62,648 nt of DNA from Roseateles sp. (GTDB lineage: Bacteria; Pseudomonadota; Gammaproteobacteria; Burkholderiales; Burkholderiaceae_C). The stretch is taken from positions 1-62,648 of the forward strand of contig JACDQM010000014.1 of NCBI GenBank assembly GCA_015657635.1. The letters are read 5' to 3'. Positions within the stretch are counted from its first letter, which is position 1. Every line of letters begins with the position of its first letter. This document shows, one piece after another, positions 1-9,503 of this stretch. The notes under the pieces were generated by a model. That model was not told where the DNA came from and did no database searches. It saw only the letters and a list, made by a program, of their open reading frames with translations. The translations under genes and the position numbers were made by a program.

Positions 1-32
1 GGGCGCAAGCCCGGTCCAGCCTGCTTGACGCC

Positions 33-1826
33 ATGACGGCCGCGCCCGATTCGCCGGTCGCCACGCCGATCAGCGCCGATTTTCCCAGTCCGCCGCGGTT
101 CGCGAGGAACTGCTGCAGCTGCTGGCCAAGCAGGGCCGGCGCGTGCCTTACCCCGTCGGCTGTCCGCTGCCGCCATGGCCTTGATGGCGGGTGATGCGGT
201 GTCGCCCTGGTTCTCAGGCCTGTGGCTCAGTGTTGTGTTTGCCGTACTGGCCTTGCGCTGGTGGGCGCTGGGACTGCTGCCGCAACTCCAGTCCACGCCG
301 GTGCGCACCGTCTGCAGTGGGCCGTCGGCCTGAGTGCGCTCAACGGCCTGGTGTTCGGACTGTCGGTCGCCTTCACACCCTTCCTGAGCGACTACGAGCG
401 CATGGTGCAGACCATCCTGCTGCTGGGCCTGTGCGCCGGCGCGGTGGCCACCACCGCGGGCTATGGCCCGGTTTTCCTGGCCTTTCTGATCCCGGTCTCG
501 CTGGCCAATGCCGTGTCCTGGGTGACCGGTGGTGGTGGTGCACATGCGGTGACCTGGGTCGAGCTGCTGCTGGGCGCCCTGATTCTGGGCTTTGCGGCCA
601 TCCTGGCCGGGCTGGCCCGCGATGCCTGGCGAGTATTTGTCGAGTCCATCGGCATCCGGCAGCAGCAGCAGCGCAACAACGAGCAGCTGCGCCTTGCCCT
701 GCAGCGCGCCGAGTCGGCCAACTCCGCCAAGACCCGTTTCTTCGCCTCGGCCAGCCACGACCTGCGTCAACCGATGCACACGCTTTCGCTGCTGGGCGCG
801 GCGCTGACCATGCGCGAACTGGACCCGCCCAGCACCGAGATCGCGCGCCAGATGAATGTGGCGCTGCGCTCGCTGGCCTCGCAGATGGACGCGCTGCTGG
901 ATATTTCCAAGCTCGACGCCCAGGTCATCCAGGTCAAGCCCGAACTGATGCCGCTGTGCAAATGGCTTCACCGGCTGCAGCAGGAGTTTCAGCCGACGGC
1001 GCACAGCAAGGGGCTGACGCTGCGCCTGGACTGCCCGGCGGGCGCGTTTGTCGAGAGCGACCCGGTGCTGCTTGAGCGGGTGGTGCGCAACCTGATCGAC
1101 AACGCGATCAAGTACACGCCCAGCGGCGGCGTCGAGATCAGCACCCAGCGCGATGGCGAGCTGTGGAAGCTGGCGGTGCGCGATACCGGCCTGGGCATCG
1201 CAGCCGACGAACAGGCGCGGGTGTTCGAGGAGTTCTACCAGCTCGGCAACCCCGAGCGCGACCGTGCCAAGGGCCTGGGGCTGGGCCTGTCCATCGTCAG
1301 CCGCCTGGTTGATCTGCTGGATCTGCATCTGGAGCTGCAGTCGCAGCCGGGCGCCGGTTCCTGCTTCACGCTGAGCATTGCCGCTGTCGATGGCGCCGAG
1401 CTGCCGCCCGCGCTGGCTGCACCGGACCTGGCGGCCTTGCAGAACCTGCGCGTGCTGGTGGTCGACGACGAGGAGCCGGTGCGCCTGGCGATGCAGACCC
1501 TGCTGGGTGCGCATGGCTGCCAGGTGCTGCTGGCCAGCAGCACCCGCGAAGCGATGGTCAAGGCCCTGGTCCAGCGTCCTGACATCGTGCTGGCCGATAT
1601 GCGGCTGCGAGGGACGGACGACGGGCTGTCGGCCATCCGTTCGCTGCGCTCGGCACTGCCCGGCCTGCCGGCGCTGCTGATCAGCGGCGACACGGCGCCG
1701 GAGCGGCTGCGCGAAGCGCATGAGGCCGGTCTGCCGCTGCTGCACAAGCCGGTGGCGGCCGAAGAGCTGATCGACGCCATGCTGCTGGCGCTCAAGGACA
1801 TCCGCACCACAGGCAGCCCGGCTTGA
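33..1826 (+). CDS. Hybrid sensor histidine kinase/response regulator, reading frame broken near its N-terminus
   Basis: Membrane-bound two-component kinase with a fused receiver. After several hydrophobic segments (about 320-640) comes a HisKA H-box reading SHDLRQP, with the phospho-acceptor His codon at 756-758. An N-box (RNLIDNAIKYTP), a G-box (GLGLGLS) and a C-terminal receiver follow; the receiver's phospho-acceptor Asp codon is 1596-1598 and its conserved Lys is in HKP. The frame is clean from about 306 to the stop. Upstream, three frame changes are needed to join kinase-like N-terminal sequence, near 80-83, 158-162 and 306-310. Each is explained by one missing base, and restoring all three gives an ATG at 33 and 598 residues. 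No signal or output target is visible. Its stop overlaps the next gene's ATG by one base (TGATG), so it probably senses a condition linked to the fusion enzyme downstream. The domain call is secure; the start is not. Confidence 0.78.
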
Positions 1827-4800
1827 TGACGGCCGAGGCCGTGCCGCGGGCCACGCGCTGGCTGGGCGAACCGCTGGAAGTGCTGCTGCAGGAACTGGCA
1901 CAGCAGCAACAGCCGTGCAGCGAGCCCGACTTCGATGTGTTGATCGTCGGCAGCGGCTACGGCGGCGCTGTGGCCGCCGAGCAGCTCTCGCGCTGCGCTG
2001 ACGAGCAGGGCCGGCCGCTGCGCATCGCCGTGCTGGAGCGCGGCCGCGAGTATCTGCAGGGCAGCTTTCCGACGCGCTTTTCGGAGCTGACCGGCCATGT
2101 ACGCGTCACCACACCTGGCGGCGAGATCAAGGGTTTCGGCGAAGGCCTGTTCGACCTGCGAGTCGGCCCGGACATGGTGGTGGCGCTCGGCAGTGGCCTG
2201 GGCGGCGGCTCGCTGATCAATGCCGGCGTGATGGAGCCGGCGCGGCCCGAGGTGTTTGCCGACCCGGCCTGGCCCGAAGGCCTGCGCCGCGACCCGGCGC
2301 AGATGCAGGCCTGGTACGCGGCGGCCGGCCGGGCGCTGGGCAGCGTGCATGCTGACGGACAGCCGAACACCATCGACCGCCTGGCCGGCTTCGCGCCGCG
2401 CCGCGCCGAGCTGCTGGCCAGTCTGGGAGATGCCACTTCGCCGGCCCGGCGGGTGCCGATCACGGTGGCGCTGGAAGCGCAGCCGCAGAGCGCGGCTGGC
2501 CTGGATCTGCAGCGCTGCATCGCCTGCGGCGACTGCGCCACCGGCTGCAACCATGGCGCCAAGCAATCGTTGGACACCAATCTGCTGCTGCAGGCGCATC
2601 AGCGCGGTGTGCGCCTGATCACCGGCGCCAGCGTGCTGCGCCTGGAGCCGGACGCGCACGCGGGATGGCAGCTGCTGGTGCAGCACAGCGATGCGGTGAT
2701 GCGCCGCCGCGAGCCGGCTCCGGCGCGGCTGCGTGCGCGCCGCGTGCTGCTGGCCGCCGGCGCGCTGGGCAGCAGCGAGATCCTGCTGCGCTCACGTGCG
2801 GCAGGGCTGGCGCTGTCGGACCAGCTCGGTCGACGCTTCAGCGGCAATGGCGATGCGATCGCCGCGGCCATCGAGGCGCCCGAGCCGCTGCAGGCCTTGG
2901 CAGATGAAGACCAGGCGCCGGCTGCGCGCGGCGTCGGCCCCACCATCACCGCGCTGCTGGATGCGCGCTCGGCCGATGCCGCGGCCGGCGGCCATTTTGT
3001 TGTGCAGGACCTGGCCGTGCCCGGCGCGCTGCGCTGGAGCTTCGAGGAAAGCTTTGCGCTGGCCGAGACCCTGGACAGGCTGGCGCAGCCCGACCGCAGC
3101 CGCCATGCCGGCGGCGTCAGCTTCGACGACCCGCTGAGCATCCGCCCCGAGCGCAGCGCGCGCTTCCTGCCCTTGGCCATAATGGGCCTGGACGGCGCCA
3201 GCGGCGAGCTGCGCCTGCCCGCAGAAGAGGATGAGCAGGACGCGCAGCCTGGTCGTCTGCAGGTGCACTGGCCTGGCGCCCGCGACGACCCGGCGGTGCA
3301 GCGCCGCCATGCCTGGCTGCAGGCGCGGCTGCAGCGCAGCGGCGCGCGCCTGCTGGCCAATCCGCTGTGGCGCCTGCTGCCGGCCGAGCTGTCCTTTCTG
3401 ACCGACGATCAGAAGGGGCCGATGATCACCGTGCACCCGCTGGGTGGCTGCGCGATGGCCGACGATGCGGCGCGCGGCGTGGTCGACGAATGGGGCCGCG
3501 TCTACGCCGGCCGTCAGGGGCAAGCCGTGCACGAGGGCCTGGTGGTGCTGGACGGCGCCATCGTGCCCGCCGCCGTCGGCATCAACCCGGCGCTGACCAT
3601 CACCGCGCTGGCGCTGCGTGCGCTGGCCACGCTGCGCCGGCTCTGGGGCCTGCGCGAACGCAGCGATATGGCCGCGTTGCCCAAGCCCGGCCCACGCCCG
3701 GTGTTTCGCCGCCTGCCGATCGACCAGGCCGAGGCGCCCGCGCCGGTGGAGGCCGAGTTCCGTGAGCGGCTGGGCGGCTTCGTGCGCCTGCCCGGCGCGC
3801 CGGGTGGCGACATCAAATACCTGGAGCTGACTTTCGTTTACCAGCCGCTGCCGCTGCGCCAGCTGCTGCAGGCCGGGCCGCAGCGCCGCCTGAGTTGCGC
3901 GCCCGACGGCGAGAGCCGGCTGCGCCTGTTCGATGCCTGGCCTGACCCGGATGCGCCCGGCCACTACATGGTGGTCAAGGCCGGCAGTGCGCGCGGCCAG
4001 GGCAAGCTGTGGATGCATGCCGAACGGCAGGACAGCGATGCGCGCCTGGTGCTGCCGCTGCAGCAGGCCGAGCTGGCGGTCTTCCATCGCGAGGCCAGCG
4101 GCCCCTGGCAGCGCAGCCTGCGCGGCTTGTGGGCCTGGTGGCGCAACCGCGGCTGGCGTGACAGCACGCAAGCCCTGCTGGACGGCCTGTCGCAACGCGC
4201 TGCGCCCAAGCCCGCCCAAGGTTCGGGCTGGCAGCGCGTCAGGACGAAGGCCTTGAACGCGCTGGCGCTGGCCTCGCACGCCGGCCAGGTGCGGCGAATG
4301 GACTACGCGCTGACGCTGGGCGAAACCGCGGACATCCCCGTCTGGGCGCGCCCGCTGCGAGGCCTGCGTCTGGCCGGCGCCAAGCGCCTCAGCTACACGC
4401 GTCGCGGCAATCCCTGGACCCAGCTCAGCCGCCTGACGCTGGAGGTCAGCGGCCCCATCAAGCCGCTGCGCGGCCAGGCCGCGCCGGTGCTGGAGCTGGA
4501 TCTGTTCTATCTGGCGCGCCAGCGCCAGCCGCTGCTGCGCATCACCCGCTCGCCCGACATGCCCAGCACGGTGCGCGAGCTCGGCGCGCTGCTGGCCTAT
4601 CTGCTGCGCCTGCTGATCGAGGTGCATGTCTGGACCTTCCGCCTGCCCGACGCCGCGCCGCCGCGCACGCCCGAGCGCCTGCCAGGCGCGGTGCCGGGCC
4701 TGCCGCCGCCTGATGTGATGGAGATCGCGGTGGGCCGGTGCGGCGACGCCGGCCTGCAGCGGCGTCCGGTGGCGCTCAAGCCGCGCGCCGATGCCGATGA

Positions 4801-5926
4801 GCCGGTGCATCTGCGCCTGACACGCTACCGCCAGGACCAGCGCATCGCGCCCGCCGGCCACGACGGCCCCTGGGCCGGCGGCCAGCCGCTGCTGATGATT
4901 CACGGCTATAGCGCCAGTGGCACCACGTTTGCGCACCATTCGGTGCAGCCCGGTCCCGCCAAGCTGCTGTGGGATGCCGGCTTCGATGTCTGGCTGCTGG
5001 ACATGCGCACCAGCGCCGGCATGCCCAGCGCCACGCTGCCCTGGACCTTCGAGGAATGCGCGCTCAACGACATCCCGGTGGCGGTGGATCAGGTGCTGCG
5101 CGCCACCGGGCGGCCGCAGCTGGACCTGTTCGCGCACTGCATGGGCGCGTCGATGCTGCACATGGCCTTGCTGCAGCCGCGCGAGCAGGCGGGGGTCGAG
5201 CATTTCTTTGCGCTGCGCCAGCGCCTGATGCAGGGCGGCCTGATCCGCCGTCTGGTGATTTCGCAGGTCACGCCCAAGATGATCATGTCGCCCACCAACA
5301 CGCTGCGGGCGCACCTGATGCAACACCTGCGGCCCTGGTTGCCGCTGCAGGACTATGCCTTCCGCCCCGAGGAGCCGCGCGGCCTGCAGGACCAACTGAT
5401 CGACCGCCTGCTGTCCAGCCTGCCTTATCCGCAGGCCGAGTTCGACCTCGAGAACCCGCCGTTCCCCAGTCTGCGCCGCACACCCTGGACCGCCACGCGC
5501 CACCGCATGGACCTGCTCTACGGGCGCGACTTCGCGATCGGCAATGTGGCGAAGCCGGTGCTGGATTTCATCGATGACCATTTCGGCCCGCTCAATATGG
5601 ACACCGTGGCCCAGGCCATCAACTTCGCCCGCGTCAACGAGATCACCGACTGGCGCGGCGCCAGCGTCTACCTGGACGATATGGCCAAGGCCCTGGCCCA
5701 GCTGCAGGCCTTTCCGGTGCTGTCGATCCACGGCCAGGACAACGGCCTGTGCCAGGCCGAGAGCGGCGAGTTGCTGCACGATCTATACGAGCAGGTCGCG
5801 CCCGGCCGCTACCGCTACAAGACCATCCCCGGCCATGGCCATCAGGACTGCCTGATCGGCCATGACATCCGCGAGAAGGTGTTCGTGCACGTGCTGCAGT
5901 TCCTGTTCGAGGAGGCGTTGCCATGA
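1826..5926 (+). CDS. GMC oxidoreductase fused to an alpha/beta hydrolase (cholesterol-oxidase-like)
   Basis: A 1366-residue fusion, about twice the usual GMC length. The N-terminal half is a flavoprotein: FAD-binding GSGYGG near residue 42, a CX2CX2CX3C cysteine cluster near 231-241, and the conserved HPLGGC segment near 536, followed by the GMC C-terminal motif GINPALT. A middle region (about 640-960) resembles the beta-rich linker found in cholesterol-oxidase-type fusions. The C-terminal part (about 1010-1366) is an alpha/beta hydrolase with HGYSASG at the oxyanion region, a nucleophile elbow AHCMGAS near 1101 in which Cys replaces the usual Ser, and a late GHGHQD His. Substrate is unknown; a sterol, hydroxy-lipid or polyester-type compound is likely. 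ATG 1826 is preferred over TTG 1823. It overlaps both neighbours (TGATG before, ATGA after), so the three genes are probably one operon. Confidence 0.85.
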   Translation: MTAEAVPRATRWLGEPLEVLLQELAQQQQPCSEPDFDVLIVGSGYGGAVAAEQLSRCADEQGRPLRIAVLERGREYLQGSFPTRFSELTGHVRVTTPGGEIKGFGEGLFDLRVGPDMVVALGSGLGGGSLINAGVMEPARPEVFADPAWPEGLRRDPAQMQAWYAAAGRALGSVHADGQPNTIDRLAGFAPRRAELLASLGDATSPARRVPITVALEAQPQSAAGLDLQRCIACGDCATGCNHGAKQSLDTNLLLQAHQRGVRLITGASVLRLEPDAHAGWQLLVQHSDAVMRRREPAPARLRARRVLLAAGALGSSEILLRSRAAGLALSDQLGRRFSGNGDAIAAAIEAPEPLQALADEDQAPAARGVGPTITALLDARSADAAAGGHFVVQDLAVPGALRWSFEESFALAETLDRLAQPDRSRHAGGVSFDDPLSIRPERSARFLPLAIMGLDGASGELRLPAEEDEQDAQPGRLQVHWPGARDDPAVQRRHAWLQARLQRSGARLLANPLWRLLPAELSFLTDDQKGPMITVHPLGGCAMADDAARGVVDEWGRVYAGRQGQAVHEGLVVLDGAIVPAAVGINPALTITALALRALATLRRLWGLRERSDMAALPKPGPRPVFRRLPIDQAEAPAPVEAEFRERLGGFVRLPGAPGGDIKYLELTFVYQPLPLRQLLQAGPQRRLSCAPDGESRLRLFDAWPDPDAPGHYMVVKAGSARGQGKLWMHAERQDSDARLVLPLQQAELAVFHREASGPWQRSLRGLWAWWRNRGWRDSTQALLDGLSQRAAPKPAQGSGWQRVRTKALNALALASHAGQVRRMDYALTLGETADIPVWARPLRGLRLAGAKRLSYTRRGNPWTQLSRLTLEVSGPIKPLRGQAAPVLELDLFYLARQRQPLLRITRSPDMPSTVRELGALLAYLLRLLIEVHVWTFRLPDAAPPRTPERLPGAVPGLPPPDVMEIAVGRCGDAGLQRRPVALKPRADADEPVHLRLTRYRQDQRIAPAGHDGPWAGGQPLLMIHGYSASGTTFAHHSVQPGPAKLLWDAGFDVWLLDMRTSAGMPSATLPWTFEECALNDIPVAVDQVLRATGRPQLDLFAHCMGASMLHMALLQPREQAGVEHFFALRQRLMQGGLIRRLVISQVTPKMIMSPTNTLRAHLMQHLRPWLPLQDYAFRPEEPRGLQDQLIDRLLSSLPYPQAEFDLENPPFPSLRRTPWTATRHRMDLLYGRDFAIGNVAKPVLDFIDDHFGPLNMDTVAQAINFARVNEITDWRGASVYLDDMAKALAQLQAFPVLSIHGQDNGLCQAESGELLHDLYEQVAPGRYRYKTIPGHGHQDCLIGHDIREKVFVHVLQFLFEEALP

Positions 5927-7593
5927 CGCACGCATCGCCAGCGCAGGACGCCGCGCTGCGGGCGGCTTTCCCGCCGCTGCACCGTGTCGAGCGCGTGCGT
6001 GGACCCGCCGATGCGCAGGGCCATGCCAGCGTCGAGCTGCTGACGGCTCTGCGGCCCGAGCTGGGCTGGCCGCGTGCCTGGGCCTGGCTGCCGGTGCAGC
6101 AGGCCGACGACGGCCGCCTGCTGCCACTGGGCAGCGGGCCGCTCGCCGCGCAGATCAAGCGTCAGCCTTTCGATCAACCCGCAGGTGCCGAGGTGGGCGA
6201 TGCGCTGCGCGGCAGCCTGCCCTGGGACTGGTTTCCCGAGCCGCTGGACGCCCAGGGGCGCGTCTGCGGCCTGCTGTGCCTGTTCGTCTATGCTGACCTG
6301 CGCGCGCAGGCAGTCGAGGGCGAGCGGCCCGCCGGCGGGCTGGAAGCCGCGCTGGCCGCGGCGCTGGCGCTGGACCCGCTGCATCTGCGTCCGGCCTTTG
6401 TGCCGCGGCCCAGCGAAGATCCTTCCGCGCCGGTGGCGGCTCAGCCCTTGAGCTTTGTGCTGGCGGCCTGCCAGTACCCGCCCGGCCTGCTGGACACGGT
6501 GCCGGGCGCCGAGCGTGACCCGCGCCGCGCCGGCCCGGCTGACGCGTCGCTGGCGCGGCTGCTGGCTTTCACGCGCCATCACCCGGCCGGCCCGGCGGTT
6601 TCGCTGCTGCTGCTGGCTGGCGATGCGATCTATGCCGATGCCAGCGGCGGCCTGGCCGATGCGCACAACGCGCTGGACCGCTACAGCCAGCCCTACCGGC
6701 AGATGAAGGCCGGCCTGATCCGCCAGCTGCCGCCCACGCTGGAGCGCATCGTCCACGCGCCCGACGACCATGAGATCGAGGACAACTGGGAGCCGCGCCT
6801 GCGTGCCGATGGCAGCGTGGACCGCGGCCCCTGGTTCGAAGCGGCGCTGGATGCCGCCTGGCGCGCACGCTGGGAGCCCGGCGCGCGGCCGGGCCTGCGC
6901 GAGCATTTCTGGCACGACTTCGTCTGGCGCGGCGCGGCCTTCTTCATCGGCGACAGCCGCAGCGAGCGCGAGCCGCGGCCGCTGGCGCGCCTGCAGCAGG
7001 CGCAGATCATGAGTGCCGCGCAGCGCGATGCGCTGGCGCAATGGCTGGCACGCACGGCCGGCGGCGGCCAGCCGCGCTTTGTGCTGACCGGCTCGATGCT
7101 GCTGCCACGGCGCCTCGCCACTGCCGAGCATCCGACCAGCGCGCTGCGCTCGGACGCCTGGGACGGCTTTCCCGCCAGCCTGCACGGGCTGCTGGGCCTG
7201 CTGTGGCAGCAGGGCGCGTCGGGGGTTGTGTTCCTGTCCGGTGACGAGCACCGTTCGGGCTATGTCAGCGCCGAGATCCGCCGCGCCGATGGCGCCGAGC
7301 CCGAACGCTGCGTGCGCCTGCACTCCATCCACAGCTCGGCGCTGTATGCGCCCTGGCCTTTCGCGGTGACGCCCGCCGAGGCGCTGGCCGCGCCTGATTG
7401 CTTCGACTTTGCCGGCCCCGAGGGTCAGCTCTTGCGCTGCACGGTGAGCGCCTGGCACGATGCCCCCGGCGACGGCTTTGCGCTGCTGCAGGCTGAGGGC
7501 GCGACGCTGCGCCTGTGGTTCGACCGCGCCGAGCGCCCGTTGCATCAAGGTGCGGCGCTGCCGGCGGCGGATGCGACGCTGGATTTGCTGTGA
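5923..7593 (+). CDS. PhoD-like metallophosphatase
   Basis: A 556-residue protein whose C-terminal two thirds match the PhoD-like calcineurin-fold phosphoesterases. Metal-binding motifs are visible in order: LAACQYPPG near residue 181, LAGDAIYAD near 231, DDHEIEDNW near 280 and LSGDEHRSG near 439. The first 150 residues are not recognisable and there is no Tat or Sec signal peptide, unlike secreted PhoD phosphatases, so a cytoplasmic phosphodi- or monoesterase is more likely. Its ATG overlaps the stop of the GMC/hydrolase fusion (ATGA), implying translational coupling and a shared substrate pathway, perhaps lipid head groups (inference). Confidence 0.82.
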   Translation: MTHASPAQDAALRAAFPPLHRVERVRGPADAQGHASVELLTALRPELGWPRAWAWLPVQQADDGRLLPLGSGPLAAQIKRQPFDQPAGAEVGDALRGSLPWDWFPEPLDAQGRVCGLLCLFVYADLRAQAVEGERPAGGLEAALAAALALDPLHLRPAFVPRPSEDPSAPVAAQPLSFVLAACQYPPGLLDTVPGAERDPRRAGPADASLARLLAFTRHHPAGPAVSLLLLAGDAIYADASGGLADAHNALDRYSQPYRQMKAGLIRQLPPTLERIVHAPDDHEIEDNWEPRLRADGSVDRGPWFEAALDAAWRARWEPGARPGLREHFWHDFVWRGAAFFIGDSRSEREPRPLARLQQAQIMSAAQRDALAQWLARTAGGGQPRFVLTGSMLLPRRLATAEHPTSALRSDAWDGFPASLHGLLGLLWQQGASGVVFLSGDEHRSGYVSAEIRRADGAEPERCVRLHSIHSSALYAPWPFAVTPAEALAAPDCFDFAGPEGQLLRCTVSAWHDAPGDGFALLQAEGATLRLWFDRAERPLHQGAALPAADATLDLL

Positions 7594-7621
7594 AACGCCG
7601 CCCAGCCGCTAGCATCCCGCC

Positions 7622-8257
7622 ATGAACACTGCCGCTGCCCAGTCCTCCCGCGCCGACCTTCCCCTGCTGCTGGCCTCGTTGCTGCTGCTGGGCCTGCTGG
7701 CCTGGTCCGGCTGGCAGCCTTACGACCGCGCCACCTGGGCGATGGAGGTGGCGCCCGTCTTCATCGCGCTGTCGCTGCTGTGGGCCAGCTACCGGCGCTT
7801 TCCGCTCAGCACGTTGCTTTATGTGTGCATCTTCCTGCACGCCTGCGTTTTGATGCTGGGCGGCGCCTATACCTATGCGCGCGTGCCGCTGGGCTTTGCG
7901 CTGCAGGACTGGCTGCAGCTGCAGCGCAACCCCTACGACAAGATCGGCCACTTCATGCAGGGCTTCGTGCCGGCGCTGGTGGCGCGCGAGGTCCTGCTGC
8001 GTGGCGCCTATGTGCAGGGCCGGCGCATGCTGGCCTTTCTGTGCGTCTGCGTTGTGCTGGCCATCAGCGCCAGCTATGAGCTGATCGAATGGGGCGCGGC
8101 GCTGGCGTTGGGCCAGGGCGCCGACGAGTTTCTCGGCACCCAGGGCGACCCCTGGGACACGCAATCCGATATGTTCCTGGCGCTGATCGGTGCCAGTGTG
8201 GCCTTGCTGCTGTTCACGCGGCTGCAGGACCGTCAGATCGCGGCGCTTTCGCGCTAG
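7622..8257 (+). CDS. DUF2238 (YjdF-like) inner-membrane protein
   Basis: A 211-residue polytopic protein with about six hydrophobic segments. It carries the features of the DUF2238/YjdF family: a YDKIGHFMQG loop, an SYELIEWG segment and a GDPWDTQSDM segment. The family has no assigned biochemical role. It starts 28 bases after the phosphoesterase gene, so it may be the last member of that operon or have its own transcript. ATG 7622 was chosen because it directly precedes the first hydrophobic stretch. Confidence 0.8.
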   Translation: MNTAAAQSSRADLPLLLASLLLLGLLAWSGWQPYDRATWAMEVAPVFIALSLLWASYRRFPLSTLLYVCIFLHACVLMLGGAYTYARVPLGFALQDWLQLQRNPYDKIGHFMQGFVPALVAREVLLRGAYVQGRRMLAFLCVCVVLAISASYELIEWGAALALGQGADEFLGTQGDPWDTQSDMFLALIGASVALLLFTRLQDRQIAALSR

Positions 8258-8278
8258 CTCACCGGAACAAGAAACGGC

Positions 8279-8617
8279 ATGTACGAGGCTAGGCTGCACC
8301 CGCCCCTTCCGCCCGAGCGCTTCATGCGCCGGCTGCTGCAGCATGCCGGCGCCGCGGCGGCCTTGCTGCTGCTGTCGCTGCTGCTGGGCATGGCCGGCTA
8401 TATGTATTTCGAGCATCTGGCCTGGCGCGACGCCTTCCTCAACGCCGCCATGCTGTTGGGCGGCATGGGGCCGGTGGACGCGCCGCGCAGCGATGCGGGC
8501 AAGGTCTTCGCGGGGCTCTATGCGCTGTATGCCGGGCTGGTGTTCCTGATCGTGGCCGGCCTGATCGTGGCGCCGATTGCGCACCGGGTGCTGCACAAGT
8601 TCCATTGGGATCGCTAG
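8279..8617 (+). CDS. Small membrane protein of unknown function
   Basis: A 112-residue protein with two strong hydrophobic segments (about residues 23-45 and 80-104). They are separated by a soluble stretch containing LLGGMGPVD, which superficially recalls the re-entrant pore loop of two-helix channel proteins. The sequence does not support an assignment to a channel family. It lies 21 bases downstream of the DUF2238 gene on the same strand and may be co-transcribed. It could begin at ATG 8279 or at the Met about 15 codons later. Confidence 0.6.
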   Translation: MYEARLHPPLPPERFMRRLLQHAGAAAALLLLSLLLGMAGYMYFEHLAWRDAFLNAAMLLGGMGPVDAPRSDAGKVFAGLYALYAGLVFLIVAGLIVAPIAHRVLHKFHWDR

Positions 8618-8682
8618 CGTGCCCGGCTCGGGGATCATCCGGTCGGCGCGCCGTGCTGGCGCGTCGCAGAATCGGAGGCACG

Positions 8683-9306
8683 ATGAACACCACCAGCCCT
8701 TCCATCCAGCCCTCGCTGTTCCAGACGGCTGATCTGCAGGCGCGCGAGCTCAGCGAGACCGACTTGCCCTCGCTGCAGGCCTTCTTCGACGCCAACCCGG
8801 CTTACTTCATGACCATCAACGGCCGCCCTGCGGGGCCAGACGATGCGCGGCTCGAATGGGAAGAGCAGCCGCCGGCGCATCTGAGCTTCACGCGCCGCTG
8901 GTTCATGGGCTTGTATGCGCGCGAGCAGGCAGGCGAGCCGCTGGTGGGTGTGGCGGACGTGCTGTCCGATCTGTGCGTGCCGCAGACCTGGCATCTGGCT
9001 CTGTTCATCATCGCCACCGCGCTGCATGGCCGCGGCGTTGCCGGCCCTGCCTATCAGGCGCTGGAAGACTGGGCGCGTGCCCAGGGGGCGCGCTGGATGC
9101 GGCTGGGCGTGGTGCAGGGCAATGCGCGGGCCGAAGCCTTCTGGACGCGGCAGGGCTACACCGAGCTGCGCACGCGCGAGGGCGTGGATACCGGCGGGCG
9201 CATCAACACCTTGAGTGTGCGGCTGAAACCGCTGCAAGCTGATGCGGGGCTCGATGACTACCTGCGCCTGGCGCCGCGGGATCAACCGGGGTCGACGCTG
9301 CCCTGA
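8683..9306 (+). CDS. GNAT family N-acetyltransferase
   Basis: A 207-residue protein with a GNAT acetyl-CoA-binding pattern: a strand leading into GRGVAGPAYQALEDW and the later NARAEAFWTRQGY segment, typical of the C-terminal half of the fold. The acceptor substrate is unknown. The start at ATG 8683 is supported by a GGAGG at 8674-8678. It stands alone, followed by a roughly 200-base gap with no convincing gene. Confidence 0.8.
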   Translation: MNTTSPSIQPSLFQTADLQARELSETDLPSLQAFFDANPAYFMTINGRPAGPDDARLEWEEQPPAHLSFTRRWFMGLYAREQAGEPLVGVADVLSDLCVPQTWHLALFIIATALHGRGVAGPAYQALEDWARAQGARWMRLGVVQGNARAEAFWTRQGYTELRTREGVDTGGRINTLSVRLKPLQADAGLDDYLRLAPRDQPGSTLP

Positions 9307-9503
9307 GCAGCGTCTTGTCGACTTGGCCAAGAGCGAGTCCGCACGTGCCCGTTCACCATGATGCGCTGCGGCCTGTTCGTGCTGTATGCCGCCCCGGAAT
9401 TGCTGCTGCTGGTGACTATTTGCGACCTTAAGCTGCCACTGGAACGATCGAAATTGCAGGCCGAAAAACTGCCGCGCCGTTGGGCCTCGCTTCGACCGAG
9501 GAA

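Noticed and set aside
2792-5779. A 995-codon open frame on the minus strand opposite the GMC/hydrolase fusion
   Set aside because: It is the codon-position shadow of the real gene in GC-rich DNA; its translation is low-complexity and matches no family.
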